Notes: generated by a model not told the origin, from the sequence alone. A stretch of DNA of 64,000 nucleotides from CAZHFW01 sp964531675 (GCA_964531675.1 CAZHFW010000018.1:1-64000); one strand, 5' to 3'. Counted from the stretch's first letter, positions 32,461-43,391 are shown. A program made the numbers and translations.

Positions 32461-34275
32461 ATGATGCGTCGCGCGCGGATGCTTGTGCTTGTTCTGGCGG
32501 CTGGATCGCTCCCGGCGTCGATCGCGCTGGCCGAGCCCCCGCCTCTGAGCGCCGAGGAAGCGCTGGGCAAGGCGATCTTCTCGGATACGTCGCTCTCGGT
32601 TCCGCCCGGACAGTCCTGCGCGAGCTGCCATGTCGCGGCAGCGGGTTTCACGTTTCCGGATTCGAAGATTAATCAGAGCCTCGGCGTCGCGCCCGGCGCG
32701 ACGCCCGGCCGGTTCGGCAAGCGCGCGGTCCCCGCGATCAGCTACTCCGCGTTCACCAGGCCAGGCCCGGTGTTTCTGCAGATCCTCCGCGAGTACGCGG
32801 GCGGACAGTTCTGGGATGGCCACGCGACCGATCTGGAAGCCCAGGCCAAGCTCCCCCCGATCAGTCCCAACGAGATGAACAACTCCACCAACCATGTGCC
32901 CGACCCGGCCTTGGTGGTGAGCAAGATCCAGAACGGGCCCAACGCCGAGGCGTTCAAGGCGGTCTACGGCCAGGACGTCTTCACCAAGCCCACCGACGAG
33001 GTGTACGCGCTCTTCGCCAAGGCGCTGGCCACCTATGAGCGCTCGTATGAGGTTTCGCCATTCAGCTCCAAGTACGACGCGTGGAAGGCGGGCAAGGCGC
33101 AGCTGACCGATCAGGAGATGCTCGGTCTGCGCCTGTTCACCGGCTCATGGACCGGGCGGCCGGCGGGTGCGCCGTTCCCGCGCGTCGCCAACTGCATCGA
33201 ATGCCATGGTGTGGCCGCCACGCCTTCCGCGACGCCCGATCTGTTCACGAACACGAGCTATTCCAACGTGGGCGTGCCGCGGAATCCGGACAATCCGTTC
33301 TACACCCAGACCGATCAGGTCTCCAATCCGCTCGGATACAACCCGCTGGGTGAGGACTTCGTGGACTACGGCCTGGGCGTGACCTTCTACACCGAGCTCG
33401 GCCTTCCCCCCGGGAATGTGGGCGAGGGTTCCAACGGGCTTGGCGACTTCCTGGGCGTGAATGGTCGGATCAAGGCGCCAAGCGTGCGCAACGTCGACCG
33501 CCGCCCGAGCCCGGACTTCGTGAAGGCGTACATGCACAACGGCGTGTTCAAGAGCCTTGAGCAGGTCGTGCATTTCTACAACACGCGCAATCACACCACG
33601 ATGCCGGGCGAGGTGATCAACTTCGAGAACGACGATCCCTACGCGGGTTTGATCGGCACGCCGCTGTGGCCTCCTCCCGAGTACATCAATCCCGAGACGC
33701 TCGAGAACGCGCCGGGCGACTTCGGGCAGGATCCACCCGGAGCGGCGGAGCCCTCGGGCACCGTGGGCAACATCGGCCTCACTTCCGATGAGGAGGCGGC
33801 GATCGTGGCCTTCCTGCGCACGCTTTCCGATGGGTACTTCGATCCCGTCCCCACCGGCGAGTGCATGTGGGTGACCGCGCAGCCTGTGTCGCACCCGGTG
33901 CCTCAGCGCGGGGAGACCCGCATCGCGGTCGCGTCGAGCGATCCCGACGCCTGGGGCTACATCTGGCGTCGCAACGGCGTGATCCTCGAGGATGAGACGA
34001 CGTCGTACATCAACATCAACGACGCTTCCGAACAGGACGAGGGCGAGTACGTCTGCACGATCATCGGTGACTGCGGCGCGGTGACGACCAACCCCGCGAC
34101 GCTCTGGGTCTGCCGGGCGGATTACAACATCGACGGCGCCGTGGACGACGCGGACGTCGAGGAGTTCATCGCGGGATTCGAGCTCTCCGATCCGCGCTCC
34201 GACATCACGCGCGACGACATCATCGATCTCGATGACTTCTTCGCCTTCTTCAACGGATACGACCGGGGCTGCTGA
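32461..34275 (+). CDS. Di-haem cytochrome c peroxidase-like protein with Ig-like and dockerin-like C-terminus
   Basis: A 604-residue exported protein: signal peptide to about residue 24, then a MauG/cytochrome c peroxidase-type region with two haem-binding sites, C53-x2-C56-H57 (CASCH) and C245-x2-C248-H249 (CIECH), and a conserved MPGE near the end of that region. Residues about 475-555 look like an Ig-type domain (WGYIWRRNGVILEDETTSY, DEGEYVCTI). The last about 50 residues are two D-x-N/D-x-D-G calcium-like loops ending Gly-Cys, as in 4394-5908. The fusion suggests a surface-attached peroxidase or oxidase. Confidence 0.85.
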   Translation: MMRRARMLVLVLAAGSLPASIALAEPPPLSAEEALGKAIFSDTSLSVPPGQSCASCHVAAAGFTFPDSKINQSLGVAPGATPGRFGKRAVPAISYSAFTRPGPVFLQILREYAGGQFWDGHATDLEAQAKLPPISPNEMNNSTNHVPDPALVVSKIQNGPNAEAFKAVYGQDVFTKPTDEVYALFAKALATYERSYEVSPFSSKYDAWKAGKAQLTDQEMLGLRLFTGSWTGRPAGAPFPRVANCIECHGVAATPSATPDLFTNTSYSNVGVPRNPDNPFYTQTDQVSNPLGYNPLGEDFVDYGLGVTFYTELGLPPGNVGEGSNGLGDFLGVNGRIKAPSVRNVDRRPSPDFVKAYMHNGVFKSLEQVVHFYNTRNHTTMPGEVINFENDDPYAGLIGTPLWPPPEYINPETLENAPGDFGQDPPGAAEPSGTVGNIGLTSDEEAAIVAFLRTLSDGYFDPVPTGECMWVTAQPVSHPVPQRGETRIAVASSDPDAWGYIWRRNGVILEDETTSYININDASEQDEGEYVCTIIGDCGAVTTNPATLWVCRADYNIDGAVDDADVEEFIAGFELSDPRSDITRDDIIDLDDFFAFFNGYDRGC

Positions 34276-34293
34276 ACGCCGGTCGGGGCGGGC

Positions 34294-35067
34294 TTACTTG
34301 TTGGGGGGCTCGTCGCCATCGTTCCAGAAGTCGATCTTCTGGATGGAGGCGGCGACCACGAGCCTGGCGTGTCCGTCGATGTAGACCGCGTTGGCGCCGT
34401 TGCCGTGACGGTTGGGCGCGACGCGCTGATTGGGCCCGCGGACGACGTCGTTGACCTCGCCCATGTCGTAGAAGGTCGCGACGTCGGCGTTGCTCACCGC
34501 GTTGTTGTACCACTGGTTGGCGAGGGTGCCCGCGGCGTCATCGGCGAAGCACGCGATGTAGAGGACGTCCGCGGGTCTGGGGATGCGGCTCATGGGCGTG
34601 GGGCCCTTGGCGTAATAGACCTTGGACGCGCCGACGGTGCGAACGCCGATCCCGTTGTTGACGTAGTGCACGTTGTGGCGATCGGGCTTGCGGGAAGGAT
34701 CGCGGTAGTAGGGGGCGTTCGCGAACAGATCGCGCGGGCCGCCGCCGTCGGGATCACCGGGCGTGTTCGAGTAGCGCGTGGAGTCCACGTACGCGCGGAG
34801 CACCGTGAGCCATTGCGGGTTGGTGGGCTGGTTGAGCGTCTCGCTCCGTCCGCTCTCCCTGGGGACGTATTCCTTGAAGTCGTTGGCGTACATCGTCAGG
34901 GCCAGACCGATCTGCCGCTGGTTTGAGAGGCACGCGGCGCCGCGGGCCGACTCTCGAGCTTTGCCCAGCGCGGGGATCAGGATCCCGATGAGCAGCGCGA
35001 TGATCGCGATGACCACCAGCAGTTCGATGAGCGTGAAAGCCCTTGATCGGGGAGATGGATTGCCCAC
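34294..35067 (-). CDS. Type II pseudopilin-like protein (prepilin N-terminus, H-x9-DG)
   Basis: A 257-residue protein with the prepilin cleavage/methylation motif near the start (R-A-F-T-L-I-E-L-L-V-V-I-A-I-I) followed by the N-terminal helix. It carries the planctomycete C-terminal motif H-x9-D-G (HGNGANAVYIDG). These proteins are abundant in Planctomycetota and thought to form pilus-like or secretion structures. GTG 35067 is preceded by TAGGAT 9 nt away, no Shine-Dalgarno. It converges with the peroxidase gene 18 bp away. Confidence 0.85.
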   Translation of the reverse strand: MGNPSPRSRAFTLIELLVVIAIIALLIGILIPALGKARESARGAACLSNQRQIGLALTMYANDFKEYVPRESGRSETLNQPTNPQWLTVLRAYVDSTRYSNTPGDPDGGGPRDLFANAPYYRDPSRKPDRHNVHYVNNGIGVRTVGASKVYYAKGPTPMSRIPRPADVLYIACFADDAAGTLANQWYNNAVSNADVATFYDMGEVNDVVRGPNQRVAPNRHGNGANAVYIDGHARLVVAASIQKIDFWNDGDEPPNK

Positions 35068-35076
35068 AAGAATGCC

Positions 35077-35082
35077 ATCCTA
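35077..35082 (-). promoter_or_regulatory. Putative -10 hexamer (TAGGAT) of the pseudopilin gene
   Basis: TAGGAT on the minus strand ends 9 nt before GTG 35067; no Shine-Dalgarno. Leaderless pattern. Confidence 0.4.
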
Positions 35083-35282
35083 ACCAAAGCGTCAACAATT
35101 GGGGCCGGGGGAAATGCTGGTGCCACGATCGGGGTGTGACTTCATGCACTTCGAGAATCACCGATGTTGCGGATGCTCGGATCGATTGCGGTTCATCCGT
35201 AGGAATCGCGGGAACGAAGAGGGCCTTTCATAGGCATTGACGGTCTTCAGGTCCTTTGTGTCCATTTTCGACCGGATCCGGG

Positions 35283-35288
35283 TATGCT
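35283..35288 (+). promoter_or_regulatory. Putative -10 hexamer (TATGCT) of the ArsR-type gene
   Basis: CCGGGTATGCTTTGC carries TATGCT 41 nt before ATG 35330, giving a normal leader with a Shine-Dalgarno (AGGGGA). No clear -35. Confidence 0.35.
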
Positions 35289-35329
35289 TTGCACGCTGGC
35301 TTGGCCGCTGGCTTCTCAGGGGACTCTCG

Positions 35330-35671
35330 ATGAACGAAGACACTCTTGTGGCGATCGCGAAAGCTCTGGCTGATCCCACGCGCTACCGCATGCTTCAGGA
35401 GATCCGCGCCCGGGGCGAGATGACGTGCACCGCGGTGCACGAGTGCTTCAAGCTTGCGCAGCCCACGATTTCGCATCACCTGCACACGCTCCGCAAGGCG
35501 GGGCTGATCCGCGTCCGCAAGGAAGGTGTCTTCCACTACCTCTCCGCGGTCCCGAGCGTGCTCCGCGACTTCTCCAAGAGCGTGGGCACCAACCCGGGAC
35601 GTCCCGCCAAGACGCCGGTGCGGCGTGTCGCCAAGAAGGCGACGCGGACCGCGAAACCCGTCAAGGCCTGA
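35330..35671 (+). CDS. ArsR-family winged-helix regulator with basic tail
   Basis: A 113-residue ArsR-type repressor: ALADPTRYRMLQEIRARGEMTCTAVHE then AQPTISHHLHTLRKAGLIRVRKEGVFHYL, the recognition helix and wing. The C-terminus is an extra Lys/Arg/Ala-rich tail (about 90-113, P-A-K-T-P-V-R-R-V-A-K-K-A) that resembles histone H1-like repeats and may add nonspecific DNA binding. No metal-binding Cys pair (ELCVCDL) is visible, so metal sensing is not supported. ATG 35330 has AGGGGA 7 nt upstream. The peroxiredoxin gene follows 81 bp later and may be a target. Confidence 0.85.
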   Translation: MNEDTLVAIAKALADPTRYRMLQEIRARGEMTCTAVHECFKLAQPTISHHLHTLRKAGLIRVRKEGVFHYLSAVPSVLRDFSKSVGTNPGRPAKTPVRRVAKKATRTAKPVKA

Positions 35672-35752
35672 GGCATCACAACCCGGCGAATGCACCGGCA
35701 TGACCGCGCGTTGCTGGTCGTGCGGTGCTGCATCGCACTTGTGAGCCTCACC

Positions 35753-36424
35753 ATGAACTTCCGCATCGCACGCGCCGGCCTCGCTGTCTTCACCCTTGCC
35801 GGCGCCGCGGCGCTTCTCCCGAGCGTCTCGCTCGCGCAGCCCGAGGCCAAGCCCGTCAAGCCCGCAGCCCAGGCGGCCAGCGCAGACGCCATCGGCCTGG
35901 CGGTCGGTGATCAGGCGCCGGACGCGTCGCTCGTCGGCGCCGATGGCGTTCGCGTGACGCTCAAGGAAATGGTCGCCAAGGGTCCGCTGGTGGTCGTCTT
36001 CTACCGCGGTGGATGGTGCCCCTTCTGCGACAAGCACCTGGCGGCGTGGGGCGCGCAGCTCGACGCCATTAAGGCCGCGGGCGGGACGATCATCGCGATC
36101 TCCCCCGAGAAGGTCGAGGCGCTCAAGACGACCGCGGACAAGACCAAGACGAGCTACATGCTGCTCTCGGACTCCAAGCTCGAGGCGGCCAAGGCGTTCA
36201 AGCTCGCCTTCGACCTCGATCAGACGACCATGACCAAGTACAAGGGCTACGGCATCGACCTGGCGGCGCACAACGCGTCCGGCACCTGGTCGCTCCCGCA
36301 TCCCGCGACATACGTCATCGATCGCGAAGGCGTCATCCGCTACGCGCACGCCGACAAGGACTACACCAAGCGCGCCGATCCCAAGGAAGCGATGGACATC
36401 CTCAAGACGCTGGCCGCCAAGTGA
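35753..36424 (+). CDS. Exported peroxiredoxin (AhpC/TSA family)
   Basis: A 223-residue thioredoxin-fold protein with a signal peptide (ends PSVSLAQ). The active region is V-V-V-F-Y-R-G-G-W-C-P-F-C-D-K: the first Cys is the peroxidatic position and the C-P-F-C spacing is typical of the AhpC/TSA subgroup seen in exported peroxiredoxins. It reduces peroxides in the periplasm. ATG 35753 begins the signal peptide; ATG 35690 would add 21 residues without signal character. It follows the ArsR gene on the same strand. Confidence 0.82.
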   Translation: MNFRIARAGLAVFTLAGAAALLPSVSLAQPEAKPVKPAAQAASADAIGLAVGDQAPDASLVGADGVRVTLKEMVAKGPLVVVFYRGGWCPFCDKHLAAWGAQLDAIKAAGGTIIAISPEKVEALKTTADKTKTSYMLLSDSKLEAAKAFKLAFDLDQTTMTKYKGYGIDLAAHNASGTWSLPHPATYVIDREGVIRYAHADKDYTKRADPKEAMDILKTLAAK

Positions 36425-36445
36425 AATCGCGCACGCGCCCGGCGG

Positions 36446-36748
36446 TCACTTGCGGGGTGCTGTGAGCTGGTTCACCAGTTCGCCAAGCTTCTCGACCTTG
36501 CGTTCGGCCATGATCTTCGCGACCACCGCGGGCTCGACCTTGGCCTTAAGCAGGTTCTCCTGCGCCTTGGTCCAGAGTTTGTCGATCGCCTTGGCTGAAG
36601 AGGCGTCCCCGGGCGTCTGGGACTTGGTCGCCAGGAAGAGCTCGGTCAGCAGTTCCTGGAGGCGCGTGGCCAGCTTCGTGTCGTAGTGCTCGTAGTGGCG
36701 GTTGATGATGCCCTGCTGGTACTTGGTGTAGTGCTGCCCGCTTGCCAT
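36446..36748 (-). CDS. Small cytoplasmic helical protein, unknown function
   Basis: A 100-residue, mostly helical protein (MASGQHYTKYQQGIINRHYEHY at the start, then long amphipathic helices). No membrane segment or signal. Its composition and length are protein-like, but no family is recognised. ATG 36748 is chosen because the frame upstream loses protein character and runs into the divergent asparaginase gene. It converges with the peroxiredoxin gene. Confidence 0.55.
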   Translation of the reverse strand: MASGQHYTKYQQGIINRHYEHYDTKLATRLQELLTELFLATKSQTPGDASSAKAIDKLWTKAQENLLKAKVEPAVVAKIMAERKVEKLGELVNQLTAPRK

Positions 36749-36875
36749 GCGGGATTGATAGGAGCCAAACGGGAATCCGGCGCGCCCCGGGGCAAGAATC
36801 CCCCGGTCCGGGAGCCCCCGCGAAGTCGCCCGGCCGCTGGGTTGTGCCTTCGCGGAACCGCACGGGAGAGCCCCG

Positions 36876-37958
36876 ATGCCCGACGCTCCGGCCCGCGAAC
36901 CGATCTTCGTCGCCTCCTGGAATGGCGTTCCCGCAACCTCCCGCGCCGCCGAGCTGGCTGCCAAAGGCGTCCATCTCCTGGACGCCATCGTCGCGGGCAT
37001 CCAGCTCGTCGAAGACGATCCCGAAGAGATGTCCGTGGGCTACGGCGGGCTTCCCAACGAGGAAGGCATCGTCGAGCTCGATGCTGCGGTCATGGACGCG
37101 GCGCTGCACCGCGCCGGCGCGGTCGCGGGTGTGCGGGGCTATCGCCACGTCGCTCGCCTGGCGCTCGAAGTCATGCGTCGCACCGACCACTCCCTGCTCG
37201 TGGGCGAAGGAGCTGCCCAGTTCGCCCGCCAGCTCGGCTTTCCTTTCGAGGATCTGCTCACCCCCAAAGCCCGCGAGGCTTGGCTCCTTTGGAAGGCCAA
37301 TCTCTCGGACCGCGACGCCTGGCTTCCTCCCGGCGGCGGCGATCGCCCCGTCGACTTCGGGAAAGCCTCCTGGGCGGGGCGCGATCCGAAGTTCGGATCC
37401 GACTCGGCGACCTCGGACCTGCAGGCGTCTCCGCCCGGGCACGCCAACCCCGCGCCGGGCGCCTCAGGCGGCGCGCCGATGGCGCCTTTCACGTTCGGCA
37501 CCATCCACGTCTCGGGTCTGATCCCGGGCGACAACACCTCCACGATCGCCTGCTGCACGAGCACGAGCGGGCTCTCGTACAAGATCCCGGGCCGGGTGGG
37601 CGATTCGGCGGTCGTGGGCGCGGGGCTGTATTGCGATCAGGGCGTCGGTTCCGCCGGCGCGACGGGTCGGGGTGAGAGCGTGCTGCAGGCGTGCGGCGCG
37701 TTCTCGATCGTGAGCGAGATGGGCCGGGGCGCAACGCCGACCGAGGCGTGCCTGACGGTGCTCAAGCAGATCGCCGATCGCACCCGCGCCAAGCGGCTTT
37801 TGGATGGGCGTGGCCGTCCGACCTTCAACATCACGCTCTACGCGCTCCGCGCCGACGGACTGGTCGGTTCGGCTTCGATGCACGAGGGGTACACCCACGT
37901 CGTGCAGCGGGGCAGCACGTCGAGCATCGAGCCCAGCGCCTTCCTCTTCCCGAAGTAA
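36876..37958 (+). CDS. N(4)-(beta-N-acetylglucosaminyl)-L-asparaginase (Ntn-hydrolase)
   Basis: A 360-residue asparaginase of the type 2/glycosylasparaginase family. It is made as a precursor that self-cleaves before a Thr nucleophile; here F-G-T-I-H-V-S-G-L near residue 208 contains the likely Thr. Other family segments are ATSRAAELAAKGVHLLDAIVAG, VGYGGLPNEEGIVELDAAVMD and VGDSAVVGAGLYCDQGVGSAGATGRGE. It cleaves Asn-linked amino sugars or L-Asn derivatives. The insert at about 170-205 (Pro/Gly/Ser) just before the Thr is longer than usual. SD GGGAGAG lies just before ATG 36876. Confidence 0.9.
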   Translation: MPDAPAREPIFVASWNGVPATSRAAELAAKGVHLLDAIVAGIQLVEDDPEEMSVGYGGLPNEEGIVELDAAVMDAALHRAGAVAGVRGYRHVARLALEVMRRTDHSLLVGEGAAQFARQLGFPFEDLLTPKAREAWLLWKANLSDRDAWLPPGGGDRPVDFGKASWAGRDPKFGSDSATSDLQASPPGHANPAPGASGGAPMAPFTFGTIHVSGLIPGDNTSTIACCTSTSGLSYKIPGRVGDSAVVGAGLYCDQGVGSAGATGRGESVLQACGAFSIVSEMGRGATPTEACLTVLKQIADRTRAKRLLDGRGRPTFNITLYALRADGLVGSASMHEGYTHVVQRGSTSSIEPSAFLFPK

Positions 37959-37995
37959 GCCGAGCTCTCGCGGACGCCGCACCACGCGCAATCCC

Positions 37996-38027
37996 AAAAA
38001 AGAAGCCGCCGGGCCGAAGCCCGGCGG
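37996..38027 (-). terminator. Bidirectional intrinsic terminator (ftsH / asparaginase)
   Basis: A perfect 9-bp stem 38006-38014/38019-38027 with the loop CGAA. The A-run 37996-38001 gives U-run termination for the minus-strand ftsH; a T-rich TCTTCGTTCT follows on the plus strand for the asparaginase gene. Confidence 0.75.
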
Positions 38028-38072
38028 TCTTCGTTCTGTCTTGGATGTTCAACCCCGTCTGGCGATCCCAAC

Positions 38073-40085
<2,013 letters not shown>

Positions 40086-40427
40086 GGCGCGACGCAGGCC
40101 GAACGCGCCCGCCATGAGATCCAGGGTGCGAATCGCGATGTTGTTGTGCTTGATTGGCATGAGGTTGCTTTTCACACAGACGGGCCCGAGAAGATGCTCG
40201 CTCTCCGGCTTTTTTCGGCTCCTGGCAGGCATGGATGCAGGCCCGGGTGAAGGCAGCAACCAGATCGCTCGATCGCTGGCCCACACTCCCGCCGGCGCCT
40301 CAGGCACGCCGCGTCGACCAACGATAGCCATCCCTCGATACGGCCCGCCGCGTCCCGCGGTTCTCGGGCCCCAAACGAAACCCTTGCAAATCCCGGCATG
40401 GCCCGCCATCCCGCGCTCCCGCGGGAA

Positions 40428-40994
40428 TCACCAGGCGTCACGAAGCTCCGCGACGAGCTGCTTGGCCAGCCGCTGCATGGCGCCCACCTGCCCGATCTCG
40501 ATCCGCTCCTGGCTCGGGCGAGCGGGCACGAACGTGTCGAGCGCCTCGAAGTTGCGACGGCTCGTGATGACCTTGCCCGACCGGTTGTCGCGGAACTCGA
40601 AGTCCACGCGGATGCGGTAGGCCATTTCCTGGACCAGGCCGGTTTCCTTCTGCACCGACAAACGCTCGAGCTGCGCGTTGGTGATGGTGCCGGTGAGCTC
40701 GGTGTCGGACGCGGCGCCGGAGACCACGGCCCAGCGGGTGGTGCGCTGGATCTCCTTGATGATGGCGTCGGTGAGTTCCGCTTCGATGCCGGAGGCGTAC
40801 GTGGTGTTCTCAAAGATCGGAACGGACACGGACTGCACGTTCGTGGAGTGCGTCGACGCGAACGAGTAGCCCTGATGCGGGTCCGAGGCGCAGCCCGAGA
40901 GTCCGAGCGCGCCGATGCATGCCGCCAGCGTCAGGGCGGTCCGGGGGATCGCGGTGTCGTGCCGCCGACCCAACTGCTCGCCAGGCTTCTTCAA
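40428..40994 (-). CDS. lptE: LptE-like LPS-assembly lipoprotein
   Basis: A 188-residue lipoprotein: the signal ends with the lipobox L-S-G-C near residue 35. The rest has the LptE-type alternation: SVPIFENTTYASGIEAELTDAIIKEIQRT, then strands ending VITSRRNFEALDTFVPA. LptE plugs the LptD barrel in LPS export. Start is TTG 40994, which overlaps the upstream BamD-like stop as TTGA. No lptD is in the window. The identity is by pattern, so moderate. Confidence 0.75.
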   Translation of the reverse strand: MKKPGEQLGRRHDTAIPRTALTLAACIGALGLSGCASDPHQGYSFASTHSTNVQSVSVPIFENTTYASGIEAELTDAIIKEIQRTTRWAVVSGAASDTELTGTITNAQLERLSVQKETGLVQEMAYRIRVDFEFRDNRSGKVITSRRNFEALDTFVPARPSQERIEIGQVGAMQRLAKQLVAELRDAW

Positions 40995-42244
40995 GGCTTC
41001 TCCTTCGGCGTCGACTCGGGCGCCTTGATCGGGGGCTGTTCTTGCGAGGGCGAAGCTCCGCCCGCGGGCTTGGCCTGTTCGCCGGGCTTGGCCTGTTCGC
41101 CGGGCTTGGCCTGATCGCCGGGCTTGGCCTGATCGCTGGGCTTGGCCTGTTCGCTGGCACCCTTGGCGTCCGGGGTCTTCGGGGCGTCGCCTTCGGGCGT
41201 GTCCTCCGGCGCGGGCTCTTCAACCTTGGGCGCAGGCGGCGCGAAGTCCTTGGCCTCCCAGCCCTTTTCCTTGATGATCTCCAGGGCGCGGACCGCCGCG
41301 ACGCTGTCGGGATGCTTGCGGAGCAGGCGTCGGAGCATCAGCTTGCCCGACACGTCATCGCCCCGGTCCAGGTACCAGCGGGCGCTCTCGAGCATCTGTG
41401 CGCCCGCGGACTCGTCCAGACGCGCGATCAGCGCATCGTTCAATCCCGCCGACTCGGCCTCGGTCGGATAGCTCTGCGTGTAGCCCTCGATCAGGAGCTT
41501 GGACTCGAGCAGCCCCGAGGTGTCGTACAGCGGGCCTTTGAAGCGACCGATGTTGGAGTACACCCGGCGCTGCATCGCCTTCTGGCGATACTGGCTGTTC
41601 GGATAGTTCTTCAGGAAGATGTCGTACGCCTCCGCAGCCATGCGCAGGTCACGCGTGCGGTAGTAGTAATCCGCCATCTCGATGCAGGCGCGTTCGGCGA
41701 TGCGCGAGCCCGGCATGCGCTCCTGCACGCGGAGGAGCAGTTCCTCGCCGACGCCCGTGGCGTTGTCGATGCGCAGCCCGAGGAACTTGCGATTGAGGCC
41801 GTTGAGGTACCGGATCCCGATGTCCATCTCGCGCTCGATCGCCAGCGCGAACTGCTCGGTGCCCGGGAAGCCCTTGACGATCTCTTCGTAGTCGTAGAGC
41901 GCGTCGTACTCGTTGCCCATCGCGGTCTTGGCGTCGCCCCGGATCAGGTACGCCTCGGGCACCCACGCGTTCTCGGTGCGCTCGTTGCGGTCGAGCCAGT
42001 CGTCCACGATCTTGAACGCCTGCTGGGGCCTGTTCTGCGCCAGGAGCTGCTTGGCGCGCTGGAGCTTGCCCTCGTCGGACGCGGGATCAATCTCCCGGGT
42101 CTTGACCAGGTCGCCCTCATCCGAGAGCTTGAACTCCTGCTGCTGCGCCAGCGCGGGCAACGCCAGAAGCGCTGCGCCCACGCCGATGAGCAGGCCCCGC
42201 GTCGGGCCGAACATCCCTGTGCTGTGCCGATTCGAGCGATCCAT
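40991..42244 (-). CDS. BamD-like TPR protein with Lys-Pro repeat tail
   Basis: A 417-residue exported protein: signal peptide to about residue 33 (ALLALPALAQ), then five or so TPR-like helix pairs (EIVKGFPGTEQFALAIEREMDIGIRYL, RTRDLRMAAEAYDIFLKNYPNSQYRQKAMQRRVYS) typical of BamD/YfiO in outer-membrane protein assembly. No lipobox Cys is obvious, unlike E. coli BamD. The C-terminal about 90 residues are low complexity with a tandem Q-A-K-P-G-[DE] repeat. TAAACT ends 8 nt before ATG 42244. The stop overlaps the LptE start. Confidence 0.72.
   Translation of the reverse strand: MDRSNRHSTGMFGPTRGLLIGVGAALLALPALAQQQEFKLSDEGDLVKTREIDPASDEGKLQRAKQLLAQNRPQQAFKIVDDWLDRNERTENAWVPEAYLIRGDAKTAMGNEYDALYDYEEIVKGFPGTEQFALAIEREMDIGIRYLNGLNRKFLGLRIDNATGVGEELLLRVQERMPGSRIAERACIEMADYYYRTRDLRMAAEAYDIFLKNYPNSQYRQKAMQRRVYSNIGRFKGPLYDTSGLLESKLLIEGYTQSYPTEAESAGLNDALIARLDESAGAQMLESARWYLDRGDDVSGKLMLRRLLRKHPDSVAAVRALEIIKEKGWEAKDFAPPAPKVEEPAPEDTPEGDAPKTPDAKGASEQAKPSDQAKPGDQAKPGEQAKPGEQAKPAGGASPSQEQPPIKAPESTPKEKP
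41067..41156 (-). repeat. 15-bp tandem repeat encoding QAKPG[DE]
   Basis: About six imperfect copies of a 15-bp unit (plus-strand GGGCTTGGCCTGTTC type) code for the five-residue repeat in the C-terminal tail of the BamD-like protein. Copy number may vary between strains. Confidence 0.7.
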
Positions 42245-42252
42245 GGACCGGG

Positions 42253-42258
42253 AGTTTA
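42253..42258 (-). promoter_or_regulatory. Putative -10 hexamer (TAAACT) of the BamD-like gene
   Basis: TAAACT on the minus strand ends 8 nt before ATG 42244; the gap is CCCGGTCC with no Shine-Dalgarno. Leaderless pattern for the BamD-like/lptE operon. Confidence 0.5.
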
Positions 42259-42309
42259 GCGGCACCCTTCTCCCCCCGCCCCGGGACCGCGTTTTCCCCT
42301 CCCGGGCAC

Positions 42310-43317
42310 TCACATCAGCGAGGCGACCCACCAGAGCCCCAGCACCGAAAGCACCTGCATGAGGACCGACAGCAGCCAGACCTCCCGGTAGTCATCGATA
42401 TCGAACTCCTGCATCACCAGCAGGTAGAACACCACCACCCGCGCCCCCCAGGCTGCGAAGCCGAGCCCGGTGAACGAGACCACGAGCCAGATCAGGTGCG
42501 TCAGCGCGTTGATCCCCGCCAGCCTGAGCGCGATGAGCCCGATCGGCGCGTCAAACCCCCAGAGCACCAGGGACAACAGGTAGAACGCGATCACCCCCGC
42601 GATCGTGGACACCACCAGCCCGAGCGGAAAGCTCACCAGGATCGTGGTGTTGGACTGGGACAGCCCGTGCACGATCGTGCCCAAGAGCCCGACGAGCAGG
42701 TAGAGGGCCGGGCGTCTGTACTCCCAGCTGGCAAAGTCGCGGGCCTGACGCTGTTCGATCGCGATGGCCTCGGCTCTTGACCCACGTCTGGGGATTGCAC
42801 TGCCGCATTCCGGGCACGTGCGTCCGCGGAGCCCGCGCAGGCTGTAGCCGCAACCCGGGCAGCACGGCCCATCGTCATCGCGGGCGGTCCCGAACTGGAT
42901 GCCACGCTTGCGATCAAACCCGCAGCGCGAGCAGACCACCGCATCCGCGGACATGGAGACGCCGCAACCCGGGCAGGCGACCTTGGCGGACTGGTTAGCC
43001 TCGGGCTCGGCCAGCGCGTAGATGCCCGTGTTGTGCCCCTCGTCGGGCTTGGAAACCCCGACGTCGTCCGGGATGACCAGATCGTCGGGCTCGGCTGCGG
43101 GCATCTCGGGAGCCCGCGCTGGCGACGGCCTGACTTCCGGCTCCGGATGCTTTTTCGGCCCCGACGCGGGCGGCTCTGCACCCGCCCGCTGGGAGGCCTG
43201 CTTCCACACCGTGGCGCACGACCGGCAGGCGTACGCGCCCGCGTCGTTCTTCACGCGCGGCCGCTGCGAGCAGTCCGCTCCACAGTAGATGCAGATCTTC
43301 TTTCCCCCCGTGGACAT
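42310..43317 (-). CDS. Multi-zinc-ribbon membrane protein, paralogue of 6685
   Basis: A 335-residue protein. The N-terminal ribbon has C9-x2-C12 and C31-x2-C34, with the same 18-residue gap and the same C-x-x-C-G-x-D-x-S-Q-x-x-R-V start as the protein at 6685-7728. Two more ribbons follow (VACPGCGVSMSADAVVCSRCG and PCCPGCGYSLRGLRGRTCPECG), then about five transmembrane helices. It may bind nucleic acid or sense metal at the membrane; function unknown. TATGCT ends 6 nt before ATG 43317. Confidence 0.75.
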   Translation of the reverse strand: MSTGGKKICIYCGADCSQRPRVKNDAGAYACRSCATVWKQASQRAGAEPPASGPKKHPEPEVRPSPARAPEMPAAEPDDLVIPDDVGVSKPDEGHNTGIYALAEPEANQSAKVACPGCGVSMSADAVVCSRCGFDRKRGIQFGTARDDDGPCCPGCGYSLRGLRGRTCPECGSAIPRRGSRAEAIAIEQRQARDFASWEYRRPALYLLVGLLGTIVHGLSQSNTTILVSFPLGLVVSTIAGVIAFYLLSLVLWGFDAPIGLIALRLAGINALTHLIWLVVSFTGLGFAAWGARVVVFYLLVMQEFDIDDYREVWLLSVLMQVLSVLGLWWVASLM

Positions 43318-43323
43318 GCGTCG

Positions 43324-43329
43324 AGCATA
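43324..43329 (-). promoter_or_regulatory. Putative -10 hexamer (TATGCT) of the 42310 gene
   Basis: TATGCT on the minus strand ends 6 nt before ATG 43317; no Shine-Dalgarno. Leaderless pattern. Confidence 0.45.
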
Positions 43330-43391
43330 CCGGCCCGTGCTTCCATCCCTGCGTTCTTGCCTTGCTCTCCAAAGGCAAAGTGGGGCAGCCC

